64,000 bases of DNA from Pseudomonadota bacterium (GTDB lineage Bacteria; Pseudomonadota; Gammaproteobacteria; Steroidobacterales; Steroidobacteraceae). Position numbers and translations under genes: made by a program. The notes under the pieces were generated by a model, which ran no database searches, was not told where the DNA came from, and was given only the letters and a program-made list of their open reading frames with translations. Each line of letters opens with the position of its first letter. Position 1 is the stretch's first letter. The stretch covers positions 1-64,000 of the forward strand of contig JAKAXA010000003.1 in the NCBI GenBank assembly GCA_021816775.1. Reading direction: 5' to 3'. This document shows, in pieces, positions 25,249-34,509 of the stretch.

Positions 25249-26835
25249 ATGAGCAGTGGCAAGGCGATGCGCGCGCTCGGCGCGGCGTGGCTCGTGGCGC
25301 TGGGGCTGATGGGCGGGCCGGCCCATGCCGCCCAGGCGCCAGAGACAGTGAAAACGCAGTACGGCCGGGAGCGCGGGGCGCTCGAGCACGGCGTGCTCGC
25401 CTTCAAGGGCATCCCGTACGCGGCGCCTGCGCAGGGCGCACTGCGCTGGGCTGCCCCGCAGCCGCCAAGGCCGTGGCGCGGTGTGCGCCCGGCGCTTCGA
25501 TTCGCGCCCGACTGCATGCAGCGGCCCACCCCGGGAGACATGGCGCCGCTGCGCACGCGGCCGAGCGAGAACTGCCTGTACGTGAACGTCTGGCGCCCCG
25601 CGCGGGCCACGCATAAACCGCTCGCGGTGATGGTGTGGATCTACGGCGGCGGCTTCGTCGACGGCGGCACCTCGCCGGCGGTGTACGACGGTACGGCGTT
25701 CGCGCGCGACGGCGTCGTGCTCGTCAGTTTCAACTATCGTCTCGGCAATTTTGGCTTCTTCGCCTTCCCTGCGCTCGTGCGCCGCGGCCTGCCGGCCGGC
25801 AATTTTGCCCTCATGGACCAGATCGCCGCGCTGCGCTGGGTGCGGCGCAACATCGCGGCCTTCGGCGGCAATCCGCACAACGTGACGATCTTCGGCGAGT
25901 CCGCTGGCGGCATGTCGGTCAATGCGCTGCTGATCAGCCCGCTCGCGCGGGGGCTCTTTCAGAAGGCCATCGTCGAGTCCGGCGGCGGCCGGGCGCTGAT
26001 GCCGATCCGGCCGCTGCGCGGCGGCGCCGGTTCGGCCGAGGCGATGGGCGTGCGCCTGGCGCGGCACCTCGGGGTATCGGGCGAGGGAATGCGCGCTCTC
26101 GAGGCGCTGCGGGCACTGCCGGCGGAGCGCGTCCTCGACCGGTTGAACATGGCGACCGAGTCGCACGATAAGACCTACGTCGGCGGTCCCGTGATCGATC
26201 AGAGGACGTACTTCGGTCCCGCGGTGCATGAATACGCCAAGGGGATGGGCGCGCGCGTGCCGGTGATGATCGGCACCAACAGCGAGGATCTGGGCTGGGT
26301 CAGGGCAAAATCGCTGCCGGCGCTGTTCGCCAAGTTCGGCCGGTATGCCGGCGAGGCGCGCGCCGTGTTCGATCCGCACGGCACGCTCACCCTGCAGCAG
26401 GCCTGCGCCGAGGTCGGCGGCGCGCGCGATATGCTCGAGCCGGCGCGCGCCATCGCGCGGATTCTCTCGGCCCGCGGCCAGCCGGTCTACGAATACCGCT
26501 TCTCCTACGTCGCGACCTCCATGCGCCGGGTCTGGGCGAGCGGCGCGCCGCACGCGAGCGAGATTCCCTACGTCTTCGACACCCTCAGGGCGCATTATGG
26601 CGCGCACACGACGGGCGCCGATGAGGCCATGGCCCGGGCGGTGCACCGTTACTGGGTCGCCTTCGCCAAGACCGGCCGGCCGGATCCGGCCGGCGAGCCC
26701 GCTTGGCCGCGCTACCATGCCCGCTCCGACCGGCTGATGAACTTCACCGAGCGCGGCCCGGTGGCGGAGCGCGACCCGTGGCGCAGGCGGCTCGATCTGG
26801 TCAGGCGGCTCGCGGTGGGCGATCCGGATCTCTGA
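25249..26835 (+). CDS. Secreted type-B carboxylesterase
   Basis: Alpha/beta-hydrolase of the carboxylesterase type B family (528 aa) with a signal peptide (LGAAWLVALGLMGGPAHA), so periplasmic or exported. Family landmarks are AFKGIPYAAP, NCLYVNVWRP, the oxyanion segment WIYGGGF, nucleophile elbow FGESAGG and catalytic His in PHASEIPYVF. The start is ATG 25249 with GGAGG at 25237-25241. The open frame extends 333 codons further upstream, but only through the cysteine-synthase remnant, so the longer reading is rejected. Natural ester substrate unknown. Confidence 0.9.
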   Translation: MSSGKAMRALGAAWLVALGLMGGPAHAAQAPETVKTQYGRERGALEHGVLAFKGIPYAAPAQGALRWAAPQPPRPWRGVRPALRFAPDCMQRPTPGDMAPLRTRPSENCLYVNVWRPARATHKPLAVMVWIYGGGFVDGGTSPAVYDGTAFARDGVVLVSFNYRLGNFGFFAFPALVRRGLPAGNFALMDQIAALRWVRRNIAAFGGNPHNVTIFGESAGGMSVNALLISPLARGLFQKAIVESGGGRALMPIRPLRGGAGSAEAMGVRLARHLGVSGEGMRALEALRALPAERVLDRLNMATESHDKTYVGGPVIDQRTYFGPAVHEYAKGMGARVPVMIGTNSEDLGWVRAKSLPALFAKFGRYAGEARAVFDPHGTLTLQQACAEVGGARDMLEPARAIARILSARGQPVYEYRFSYVATSMRRVWASGAPHASEIPYVFDTLRAHYGAHTTGADEAMARAVHRYWVAFAKTGRPDPAGEPAWPRYHARSDRLMNFTERGPVAERDPWRRRLDLVRRLAVGDPDL

Positions 26836-26913
26836 GGCGACCGAGGCCGTGGGGAACCTGGCGCATCGCACGCCGGTCAAGGCATATCAGCGAACGAGCG
26901 GGAGGCGTTGGTC

Positions 26914-27453
26914 ATGAGACGCGTGCGAGACATTGCGTTCGTGTGCCTTCTGACGCTGATTCCGGCATGCGCGTCGGCGCGCGGGGCGCCGCCGGTCAAG
27001 GCGCAGCCGGCCGTCTGGCGCACGTACGAGCTGGTCGTGGACCTGGACAACCTCTCGCGCACCTATACGTGCGACCAGCTCTGGTACGTGTTCCACGGCA
27101 TCCTGCTGCGCCTCGGCGTGCCGATCGACACTCTGAACGTGCTGCCCTACGACTGCAGCCGCACGCCTTCAGGTGACCTGCGCTCGCCTCGCGTGCAGGT
27201 GAGCTTCCGCATGCCGGCCGTGTTGCACGGGGCGTCGGTCAAATGGGCCGAGCTGTCAGCGGTGCGCCGTGTCATCGCGATCCGGCCGGGCGAGCCGAAG
27301 CGGCTCAAGCCCACCGACTGCCGCCTGATGCGCCAGATCCGCGAGACCCTGCTGGCCTCACTGCCGATTAAGGTGGTCCACAGCGACCTCGACTGCGGGG
27401 CCGGGAAGCGCTTCGGTGTCAGGGTGCGCGTGTGGGTAGCGCGCCCCGGGTAG
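26914..27453 (+). CDS. Secreted protein of unknown function with four conserved-looking cysteines
   Basis: Not recognised. It has 179 aa, and an N-terminal hydrophobic stretch (DIAFVCLLTLIPACASARG) could be a signal peptide or, through the cysteine in IPAC, a poor lipobox. The mature part has cysteines in YTCDQLW, YDCSRTP, TDCRLMR and LDCGAGK, spaced for disulfides. The start is ATG 26914 behind GGAGG at 26901-26905. It stands alone between the esterase and FeSOD. Confidence 0.68.
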   Translation: MRRVRDIAFVCLLTLIPACASARGAPPVKAQPAVWRTYELVVDLDNLSRTYTCDQLWYVFHGILLRLGVPIDTLNVLPYDCSRTPSGDLRSPRVQVSFRMPAVLHGASVKWAELSAVRRVIAIRPGEPKRLKPTDCRLMRQIRETLLASLPIKVVHSDLDCGAGKRFGVRVRVWVARPG

Positions 27454-27534
27454 GGGCGCGCCGGGGCGCGATCGAGCGGACGGCCTGGGCGGGCGCCGCG
27501 CGCGGCGAGGCCTCCAGGCGGACCGCCAGGCCGC

Positions 27535-28143
27535 TCAGGCCGCGGCGAGCTGCGCGGCGGCGAACTCGAAGTTGGCCAGCTTGGAGAGGAAGTTGTCCGC
27601 GAAATCCGCGCGACGGTTGCGGAAGTCGACGTAGTAGGCGTGCTCCCACACATCGAGCACCAGCAGCGCCTTGCCCTCACCGGTGGCGAGCGGGGTGCCG
27701 GCGTTGCCGGTCTTGGTGATCTTCAGCCGCCCGTCGCCCGCGAGCACGAGCCACGCCCACCCGGAGCCGAATTGGCCGAGCGCGGCGGCCTTGAAGGTCT
27801 CCTTGAATTTATCGACGCTGCCGAAGTCGCTTGCCAGCTTCTTCTCGAGGCTCCCCGGAATGCCCCCGCCCGTGGCCGAGAGAGAGTTCCAGAACAGACT
27901 GTGGTTCCAGTGCTGGCCGGCGTTGTTGAACACCGCGGTGAGATCGTCGCGCCTGTAGGCCGTGCGGATGATCTCCTCGAGGCTCTTGCCCTTGAGCGCG
28001 TCGTTCTTCTCCACCAGGCCGTTCAGCGTGTTGACGTAAGTCTGGTGGTGCTTGCCGTGATGCAGCTCCAGGGTCTCCTGGCACATGCCGCGGGCGGCGA
28101 GCGCGCCAGGCGCGAAGGGAAGCGAGGGTAGTGTGAAGGTCAC
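27535..28143 (-). CDS. sodB: Superoxide dismutase, iron type
   Basis: Converts superoxide to hydrogen peroxide and oxygen in the cytoplasm. At 202 aa it has the metal ligands in LELHHGKHHQTYV, NAGQHWNHSLFW and DVWEHAYYVDFRN. The glutamine in NNAGQHWNH is the position typical of FeSOD (MnSOD has glycine there). The start is GTG 28143 with GGAGGAG six bases upstream. It is monocistronic and divergent from the ClC gene, sharing a 145-bp intergenic region with repeats. Confidence 0.95.
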   Translation of the reverse strand: MTFTLPSLPFAPGALAARGMCQETLELHHGKHHQTYVNTLNGLVEKNDALKGKSLEEIIRTAYRRDDLTAVFNNAGQHWNHSLFWNSLSATGGGIPGSLEKKLASDFGSVDKFKETFKAAALGQFGSGWAWLVLAGDGRLKITKTGNAGTPLATGEGKALLVLDVWEHAYYVDFRNRRADFADNFLSKLANFEFAAAQLAAA

Positions 28144-28192
28144 GGTGGCTCCTCCGTCAGTGATACCGATCCCGGTGGGCGAGCCCCGAAGG

Positions 28193-28230
28193 CTAGGAGA
28201 CTTTTTGGAATTTGTCTAGGAGTCTCCTGG
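28193..28230. repeat. Direct and inverted repeats between sodB and the ClC gene
   Basis: CTAGGAGA (28193-28200) recurs as CTAGGAGT (28216-28223), 23 bases apart. GGAGAC (28196-28201) and GTCTCC (28222-28227) form an inverted repeat around an AT-rich centre. It lies in the divergent control region and could be an operator for sodB, the channel gene, or both; the regulator is unknown. Confidence 0.4.
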
Positions 28231-28288
28231 TGGGCCTTCAGGGCATAATGCCACGCTCAGGAACGCGTCCCCACCCCGGGGCAGACCG

Positions 28289-30073
28289 ATGCAGCCGAAC
28301 GCCGAGGCCCGAAAATCCGCGCGCAATCCGCTCGCGCTGCTGCTACGGCTGCGTCTGGCCCTGTTCGGGCACGAGGAGCTCGCGGGCATCCTGTTCTGGT
28401 CGACGCTGATCGGCATCGCCGGCGCGCTCGCCGGCTTCGTGTTTCGCGCCGGCATCCGCCTGTGCATCCGCCTCTTCAGCGGCTACTGGCCGCATTCCGA
28501 GCACGGCTCGGGACTGGTTGCCGTGGCGATGCAGCTGCCGTGGTGGCACCGGGCGATCATGCCCGTGGCCGGGGGACTGCTCGCCGGCGCGGTGCTGCTG
28601 TTCGTGCGGCGCCGGTTCGTCTCCGCCCAGGCCGCCGATTACATCGAGGCGGTCAACGTGGGCGACGGGCGGATCGGCTTTCGCGCCGCGATCCTGAAGA
28701 GTCTCGGCTCGATGCTGACCATCTCCTCGGGCGGCTCGATCGGCCGCGAAGGCTCGATGGTGCAGCTCGCCGCCATGCTCGGCTCGCGCATCGGCCTGCT
28801 CGCGCGCGCGCCGGTGCCGAGGCTGCGCTTGATGGTCGCGTGCGGCGTGGCCGCCGGCATCGCCGCGGCCTACAACGCGCCCATCAGCGGCGCCCTGTTC
28901 GCCTCCGAGATCGTTCTCGGCTCGATGGCGATGGAGAGTTTCGTCCCGCTGGTGATCTCCTCGGTGATCTCCAATGCGACGCTGCATCGGCTCACACATT
29001 TCACCCCGGTCTTTTTCGTGCCGCACGTGTCGGTGGCGAGCAACTGGGAGCTCATTTTCTACATCCTGCTCGGCGTGCTGCTCGGACACCTCGCGCCACC
29101 GTTTCTCGCGCTGCTGGATTTCAGCAAATCGCGGTTCGTGAAGCTGAAACTGCCGCTGTACTTCCAGCTGGCGCTCGGCGGCCTCGGCGTCGGCATCATT
29201 TCCGTGTTCGTGCCCCAGGTCTGGGGCAATGGCTACAGCGTGGTGAGCAACATGCTGCTCGGCAACGTCTTCGGCTGGACGCTGCTCGCGATCCTGCTCG
29301 CCAAGGTGCTCGCGACCGCCTCGACCGTCGGCTCAGGCGGCGTGGGCGGTGTGCTCACGCCGTCGCTGTTTATCGGCTCGGCGGTCGGGACGCTCTTCGG
29401 CGGCGGGCTGCAATGGATGATGCCGCACGTCATCTCCCAGCCCGTCGCGTTCGGCGTGATCGGCATGGGCGGATTCCTGGCGGCGACCACGCAGGCGCCG
29501 CTCACCTCGATCCTGATGATTTTCGAGATGACCGTCGACTACAACGTGGTGCTGCCGCTGATGCTGACGTGTGTGACCGCGTATTTCACCGCCAAAGTCT
29601 ATCGGCACGGCAATTCGGTCTATACCGCCACGCTCGCTCAGGCCATCGTTGCCGAGCAGGGCGATGACTGGCGCGTGCGCACCGTGCAGGCGCTGGTCAA
29701 GCCGGCGGCGGTGGTGGTGCCTCGCCAGACAACGCTCGCCGAAGTGTTTGACCGCCTCTCGCGCCGCTCGGTGCGCCGCGTCTACGTCACCGAAGGCGAT
29801 CAACTGGTCTCGTGGTTCAGGCCGCGCGATGTGCACGAGCGCCTGCGCAAGGGCGAGGTCGGCTGGGACGCCCCGGTCGTGGCGGTTGCCGAGCCGGTGA
29901 ACGAGGCGCTCTCGCCCGATATGTCGCTCACCGAGGCGCTCGAGACGTTTCTGCGCGAGAAGGCGCGTACGCTGCCGGTGACGCCGGGGCAATGGCGTTA
30001 CACCCTGCTCGGGGAAGTGTCGCGCGATGACGTCCTGCTGGCGATCCGCGACCGCCTCACCGTGATCAAATGA
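28289..30073 (+). CDS. ClC-type chloride channel/transporter with CBS domains
   Basis: Membrane ClC protein of 594 aa. It keeps the anion-pathway segments GGSIGREGSMVQ (with the gating glutamate in GREG) and GVGGVLTPSLFIGSAVG; the first GSGIP-type motif is not preserved as such (ADYIEAVNVGD at that place). The C-terminal ~125 residues contain a CBS pair (VVVPRQTTLAEVFDRLSRRS; DMSLTEALETFLREKARTL) that probably binds adenine nucleotides. Whether it is a channel or an H+/Cl- exchanger cannot be decided here. Its last codon overlaps the rlmKL start by 4 bp, an unusual pairing. Confidence 0.92.
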   Translation: MQPNAEARKSARNPLALLLRLRLALFGHEELAGILFWSTLIGIAGALAGFVFRAGIRLCIRLFSGYWPHSEHGSGLVAVAMQLPWWHRAIMPVAGGLLAGAVLLFVRRRFVSAQAADYIEAVNVGDGRIGFRAAILKSLGSMLTISSGGSIGREGSMVQLAAMLGSRIGLLARAPVPRLRLMVACGVAAGIAAAYNAPISGALFASEIVLGSMAMESFVPLVISSVISNATLHRLTHFTPVFFVPHVSVASNWELIFYILLGVLLGHLAPPFLALLDFSKSRFVKLKLPLYFQLALGGLGVGIISVFVPQVWGNGYSVVSNMLLGNVFGWTLLAILLAKVLATASTVGSGGVGGVLTPSLFIGSAVGTLFGGGLQWMMPHVISQPVAFGVIGMGGFLAATTQAPLTSILMIFEMTVDYNVVLPLMLTCVTAYFTAKVYRHGNSVYTATLAQAIVAEQGDDWRVRTVQALVKPAAVVVPRQTTLAEVFDRLSRRSVRRVYVTEGDQLVSWFRPRDVHERLRKGEVGWDAPVVAVAEPVNEALSPDMSLTEALETFLREKARTLPVTPGQWRYTLLGEVSRDDVLLAIRDRLTVIK

Positions 30074-32241
30074 GCATGCAATCGCTGCTCGCGACGGTGC
30101 CGCGCGGACTCACCGACCTGGCGGCCGCCGAGCTCGTCGCGCTCGGGGCGCAGGACCTGCGCGAGCACAGCACCGCGGTCGCCTTCAGCGGTACGCTCGA
30201 AACCGCGTACCGGGCCTGTCTCGAGTCGCGGCTCATCAACCGCGTGCTGCTCGAGATTGCCCGGTTCGAGGCCCCGAGCACCGAGGCGTTCTATCGCCTC
30301 GCGCGCGAGGTGCCCTGGAGCGGGCATCTGGCGGCGGGTGCGAGTCTCGCGTGCGAGTTCACCGGGCGCCATCCGACGATCACGCACAGTCACTTCGGCG
30401 CTCTGAAGCTCAAGGACGCCATCGTCGATGCCCTGCGCGCCGCGAGCGGCGCCCGGCCCGATGTGGTGCGGGATCGGCCCGGCGTGCGGGTCCATGCGCA
30501 CGCGCACGGCACTGCGGTCACGCTCTACCTCGATCTGGCCGGGGAGAGCCTGCACCGGCGGGGCTATCGGGGCGAGGCGCTCGCGGCGCCGCTGAAGGAG
30601 AATGTCGCCGCCGGCGTCCTGCTGCGCAGCCGCTGGCCGCAGCTTGCCGCCGAGGGCGCACAGTTTCTCGATCCGCTGTGCGGCTCGGGCACGCTGGTGA
30701 TCGAGGCGGCCCTGATCGCCGCAGACCGCGCCCCCGGCCTGACGCGCAGCTATTTCGGCTTTCTCGGCTGGCGCGGACACGATGCGGCGCTCTGGCGGCG
30801 CGTGTGCGAGACGGCGCGCGCGCGCTGCCGGCAGCCGAGTGCGGATCGGCCCGCCCTGCGCGGCCGCGACCGTGATCCGGCTGCGGTGCGGGCCGCCGTG
30901 GCCAACGCCGAGCGGGCCGGCATCGGCCCATGGGTGCGCTTCGAGGTCGGGCCGCTCGAGGCGGCGCGGCCGGCCGGCACGGGCAGCGGACTGCTGTGCA
31001 CCAATCCGCCCTACGGGGCGCGCCTCGCGGACCTGGAGGCGGCGCGCGCGGTGCATCGGCAGCTCGGCACCGTGCTGCGCGAGCATTTCCCGGGGTGGCG
31101 AGCGGCGCTGCTCACCGGAGCGCCGCAGCTCGGGATGGAACTGGGCATTCGCGCCGAGCGCACGCACACGCTGTGGAACGGGGCGATCGAATGTCGCCTG
31201 CTGCGCATGCGCATCGAGCCGGGGAGCCTTCGTCAGCCGGGCACGCTGGCGCGCGAGGACAGCCCGCTCGCCGAGACGCCGGGGGCGCGGATGTTCGCCA
31301 ACCGGCTGGCGAAGAACATCAAGCGCCTGCGCGGCTGGGCCGAGCGCGAGGCGGTCGCGTGTTACCGCCTGTATGACGCGGACATGCCCGAGTACGCCTT
31401 CGCCATCGACCGGTACGTGACCGTGGATGAGGCGCTCACCTGGCTGTATGTGCAGGAGTACGCTGCACCGCACACGATCGACGAGGAGGCGGCTCGCCGC
31501 CGCCGCGGCGAGGTGCTGGCGAGTCTGCCGGCCGTGACGGGCGTGCCGCGCGAGCGGATCAAGCTGCGCACGCGGCGGCGCACCCGCCGCGGCGAGCAGT
31601 ACGAGAAACTCGGCGGCGAGGGGGCGTTTCACGTGGTGAGCGAGGGCGGGCTGAAGTTCCGGGTCAACTTCACCGATTACCTCGACACCGGACTGTTCCT
31701 CGATCACCGCCTGACCCGCGAGCGGCTGCGGCGCGCGGCCGACGGGGCCCGCTTTCTCAACCTGTTCGCCTACACGGGCACGGCCACGGTGTACGCGGCA
31801 GCCGGCGGCGCGCGCAGCACCACTTCGGTCGATCTGTCAAACACCTACCTGGACTGGGCACAGCGCAATCTGGCGCTGAACGCGCTCTCGGGCCCCCGGC
31901 ACGAGTTCGTGCAGGCCGACTGCCTGCGCTGGTTGAGCGAGGCATTGCGCGCCCGGCAGCGCTACGAGCTCATCTTTCTCGATCCGCCGACCTTCTCCAA
32001 CTCCAAACGGATGCAGGGCGTGCTCGAGGTGCAGCGCGATCATCGCGCGCTCATCGAGCAGTGCATGCAGCTGCTCTCACCCGGCGGAGCGCTCGTGTTC
32101 TCGACCAATGCCCAGCGCTTCCGGCTCGATCCCGAGCTCGAGCGGCGCTATGCGCTCAAGGACATCTCCGCGGCGACCCTGCCGGCGGACTTCGAGCGCA
32201 ACCCGCATATTCACCGCTGCTTCGAGCTGCGCGCGCGCTGA
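30070..32241 (+). CDS. rlmKL: Bifunctional 23S rRNA methyltransferase RlmKL
   Basis: Fused enzyme (723 aa) making m2G2445 (RlmL part) and m7G2069 (RlmK part) in 23S rRNA. The order is a THUMP domain (about 45-155), the RlmL methyltransferase with FLDPLCGSGTLVIEAA and TNPPYGAR, then the RlmK methyltransferase with FLNLFAYTGTATVYAA and FLDPPTFSNSKRM. The fused form is characteristic of Gammaproteobacteria, which helps place the organism. Its 3' end overlaps the antisense ribbon-helix-helix gene by 31 bp. Confidence 0.96.
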   Translation: MSMQSLLATVPRGLTDLAAAELVALGAQDLREHSTAVAFSGTLETAYRACLESRLINRVLLEIARFEAPSTEAFYRLAREVPWSGHLAAGASLACEFTGRHPTITHSHFGALKLKDAIVDALRAASGARPDVVRDRPGVRVHAHAHGTAVTLYLDLAGESLHRRGYRGEALAAPLKENVAAGVLLRSRWPQLAAEGAQFLDPLCGSGTLVIEAALIAADRAPGLTRSYFGFLGWRGHDAALWRRVCETARARCRQPSADRPALRGRDRDPAAVRAAVANAERAGIGPWVRFEVGPLEAARPAGTGSGLLCTNPPYGARLADLEAARAVHRQLGTVLREHFPGWRAALLTGAPQLGMELGIRAERTHTLWNGAIECRLLRMRIEPGSLRQPGTLAREDSPLAETPGARMFANRLAKNIKRLRGWAEREAVACYRLYDADMPEYAFAIDRYVTVDEALTWLYVQEYAAPHTIDEEAARRRRGEVLASLPAVTGVPRERIKLRTRRRTRRGEQYEKLGGEGAFHVVSEGGLKFRVNFTDYLDTGLFLDHRLTRERLRRAADGARFLNLFAYTGTATVYAAAGGARSTTSVDLSNTYLDWAQRNLALNALSGPRHEFVQADCLRWLSEALRARQRYELIFLDPPTFSNSKRMQGVLEVQRDHRALIEQCMQLLSPGGALVFSTNAQRFRLDPELERRYALKDISAATLPADFERNPHIHRCFELRAR

Positions 32242-32426
32242 GCCGGCAGCGACTGGTCTTCCGGGCGCCACGACCGCCCCTGCCTCTGCTCGATGTAGCC
32301 CCGGATCAGCCGCCGCACCACCTGGGAGGGCGTCGCGTCTTCCTCGGCGCACAGGCGCTCGAAAACGGCCTTCTTGCGCGGATCGATCAGGATGGTCAGG
32401 CGCGCGGTGCGGGTTTCGAGGGGCAC
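32211..32426 (-). CDS. Small ribbon-helix-helix (CopG/Arc-type) DNA-binding protein
   Basis: A 71-aa protein whose first 48 residues fit the ribbon-helix-helix fold: a beta strand (ARLTILIDPRKKA) then two helices (VFERLCAEED, PSQVVRRLIRGYIEQ). The start is GTG 32426 with GAGGA upstream. It overlaps the end of rlmKL on the opposite strand and is divergent from the hydrogenase-like operon. Its likely targets are therefore its own promoter and perhaps the Ehr-type operon. No toxin gene accompanies it. Confidence 0.75.
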   Translation of the reverse strand: MPLETRTARLTILIDPRKKAVFERLCAEEDATPSQVVRRLIRGYIEQRQGRSWRPEDQSLPAQRARSSKQR

Positions 32427-32447
32427 GGCAGGGAATCCTCTTCACAT

Positions 32448-32469
32448 TTGATCTGTATCCAATGATAAT
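32448..32469. promoter_or_regulatory. Candidate operator/promoter between the RHH gene and the Ehr-type operon
   Basis: An AT-rich island in GC-rich surroundings. TTGATCTGTATCCA (32448-32461) is 9 of 10 to an FNR box, and GATAAT (32464-32469, preceded by T at 32463) is a good -10 for the plus-strand operon. An FNR-like protein here would overlap the promoter and repress rather than activate; alternatively it is the operator of the RHH protein. Confidence 0.35.
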
Positions 32470-32511
32470 AGCATGCACCGCTTGGTGCGTCCCTAATCAC
32501 CCCACCCCCCC

Positions 32512-34509
32512 ATGCTCCTCGTCGGCTGCATCGCGCTCCTGCTGGGCTGGACGGGGATCGGCCTCGCCGGGCTGCTGCGCCCGCGCAGCGTCGTGCTGGC
32601 GGGGCGGTTCCTGTTCCCCCTCGGCGCGCTGCTCGGGTTTGCGCTGGCGGGGCTGGCCGCGGCGAGTCTGCTCGGTGGCGGGATCGAGCGGCTCATCGTG
32701 CCGCTGGGGCTGCCCGGGCTGCCGGCGCACCTGCGGCTCGATCCGCTCTCGAGCGTGTTCCTGGTGCTGCTCGGGGCAAGCTCCGGCGGGATTTCGCTCT
32801 TTGCGGGAGGGTATTTCCGCGCCGGGGAAGGCGCGCCCCCGGGACTGCTGTGCCTGCAGTACCACCTCTTTCTCGCGAGCATGGGGCTGGTGCTCATCGC
32901 CGACGATGCGTACAGCTTCCTCGTGGCCTGGGAAGTGATGGCGCTGTCGTCCTACTTCCTGGTGGTGACGCAACACCGCATGCCTGAGATCCGCAGTGCG
33001 GGCTTTCTCTATCTGCTGATGGCGCACGTCGGGGCGATCTGCCTGCTGCTCTCCTTCGGGGTGATGCAGGGGGGCAGCTGGCTCTTCACCTTCGCCGCCA
33101 TGCGCGCGGCTCACCTCTCGCCGGGCTGGGCCGCGGCGGCGTTCCTGCTGGCGCTCATCGGCTTCGGGGCCAAGGCCGGGCTGGTGCCGCTGCACGTGTG
33201 GCTACCGGAGGCGCACCCGGCGGCGCCGTCGCCGGTCTCGGCGCTCATGAGCGGCGTGATGCTCAAGACCGCCGTGTACGGCATGCTGCGGGTGGGGCTC
33301 GACCTGCTCGGCCCACCGGTGTGGTGGTGGGGACTCGCGCCGCTGATCCTGGGGCTGCTCACCATCTTCTACGGCGTGCTCTTCGCGGCCGTGCAGACGG
33401 ACATGAAGCGCCTGCTCGCCTACTCCTCGGTCGAGAACATCGGCATTGTGTTCACCGGCATCGGGCTCACGATCGTCTTTGCGGGCTCGGGGATGAAGGC
33501 GGTGGCGGCGCTTGCGCTGCTCGCCACGCTCTATCACTGTCTGAACCACGCGTTCATGAAGAGCCTGCTGTTTCTCGGCACGGGCTCGGTGCTGCATGCC
33601 ACCGGCGAGCGCAATCTCGGGCGCCTGGGGGGACTGATTCACCGCATGCCCTGGGTGGCCTGGCTGATGCTCATCGGGACACTCGCGATCGCAGGGATCC
33701 CGCCGCTCAATGGCTTCGTGTCGGAGTGGCTGCTGCTGCAGTCGTTCCTGTTCGCCGATCATCTGCCGCACGAGTTCGTGAACCTGCTGATCCCGATGGG
33801 CATGGCGCTGGTGGCCCTCGGCGCGGCGCTCGCCGGCTACGTCATGGTGAAGTTCTACGGGGTCATCTTCCTCGGCCAGCCGCGCGAGGCCTCCCTGGCG
33901 CAGGCGCACGACTGCGGCTGGCTCGAGCGGGTGGGGCTCACCTGGCTCGCGCTCGGCTGTCTGGCGCTCGGGCTGTTTCCCCTTCAGGTGATCGACGCAC
34001 TCGGTGCGGTCACCCGCCAGCTGATCGGTGCGGTCGTTCCGCAGGCCTCGCCCCACTGGTGGCTGCTCGCGCCCGTGCCCGGCCGGCCAGTCTCGTACGG
34101 ACCTCTGGTGTTCCTGACGGCGACCCTCGCCGTGGTGCTCCTGACAGTGTTCGGGGTGCGCCTGACATACCATCAGCGCGTGCGGCGCGGTCCCGCCTGG
34201 GACTGCGGCTTCGGCGCCGTGACGCCGCGCATGCAGGACACGGCCGAAGGCTTCGGCCAGCCGATCCGGCATCTGTTCCAGTCGTTTTTCGAGATCGAGC
34301 GCGAGCTCCCCGCGCCGGCCGACCGCGCGCCCCGCTACCGTATCGCCATCCGGGAGCGGATCTGGAGGCTGGCATATGAGCCGATCTCGGGCGCCGTCGA
34401 GCGGCTGGCCAACACGGCCGCCCGCCTGCAGCAGGGGCGGATCTCGATCTACCTGCTCTACAGCTTCGCGACCTTGCTGGTGCTGCTGGCGGTGGCGTTG
34501 TTGTCATGA
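32512..34509 (+). CDS. hyfB: Hydrogenase-4 subunit B-like (NuoL-type) membrane protein of an Ehr complex
   Basis: Antiporter-type membrane subunit of 665 aa, homologous to HyfB/HycC and complex I NuoL. Proton-path residues of the family are kept: the glutamate in FLVAWEVMALSSYF, lysine and histidine in GFGAKAGLVPLHVWLPEAH, and lysine in HAFMKSLLFLGTGS. About 14-16 helices. First gene of six (hyfB-C-E-F-G-I order), each overlapping or nearly touching the next. The ATG has no clear ribosome-binding site. It is expected to pump protons or sodium when the hydrophilic arm passes electrons. Confidence 0.92.
   Translation: MLLVGCIALLLGWTGIGLAGLLRPRSVVLAGRFLFPLGALLGFALAGLAAASLLGGGIERLIVPLGLPGLPAHLRLDPLSSVFLVLLGASSGGISLFAGGYFRAGEGAPPGLLCLQYHLFLASMGLVLIADDAYSFLVAWEVMALSSYFLVVTQHRMPEIRSAGFLYLLMAHVGAICLLLSFGVMQGGSWLFTFAAMRAAHLSPGWAAAAFLLALIGFGAKAGLVPLHVWLPEAHPAAPSPVSALMSGVMLKTAVYGMLRVGLDLLGPPVWWWGLAPLILGLLTIFYGVLFAAVQTDMKRLLAYSSVENIGIVFTGIGLTIVFAGSGMKAVAALALLATLYHCLNHAFMKSLLFLGTGSVLHATGERNLGRLGGLIHRMPWVAWLMLIGTLAIAGIPPLNGFVSEWLLLQSFLFADHLPHEFVNLLIPMGMALVALGAALAGYVMVKFYGVIFLGQPREASLAQAHDCGWLERVGLTWLALGCLALGLFPLQVIDALGAVTRQLIGAVVPQASPHWWLLAPVPGRPVSYGPLVFLTATLAVVLLTVFGVRLTYHQRVRRGPAWDCGFGAVTPRMQDTAEGFGQPIRHLFQSFFEIERELPAPADRAPRYRIAIRERIWRLAYEPISGAVERLANTAARLQQGRISIYLLYSFATLLVLLAVALLS

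Noticed and set aside
24250-26835. Single 861-codon fusion of a cysteine-synthase-like part and an esterase
   Set aside because: The esterase has its own signal peptide and GGAGG-led ATG at 25249, and the upstream part is a deleted and frameshifted remnant, so this is a pseudogene followed by a gene, not a natural fusion.
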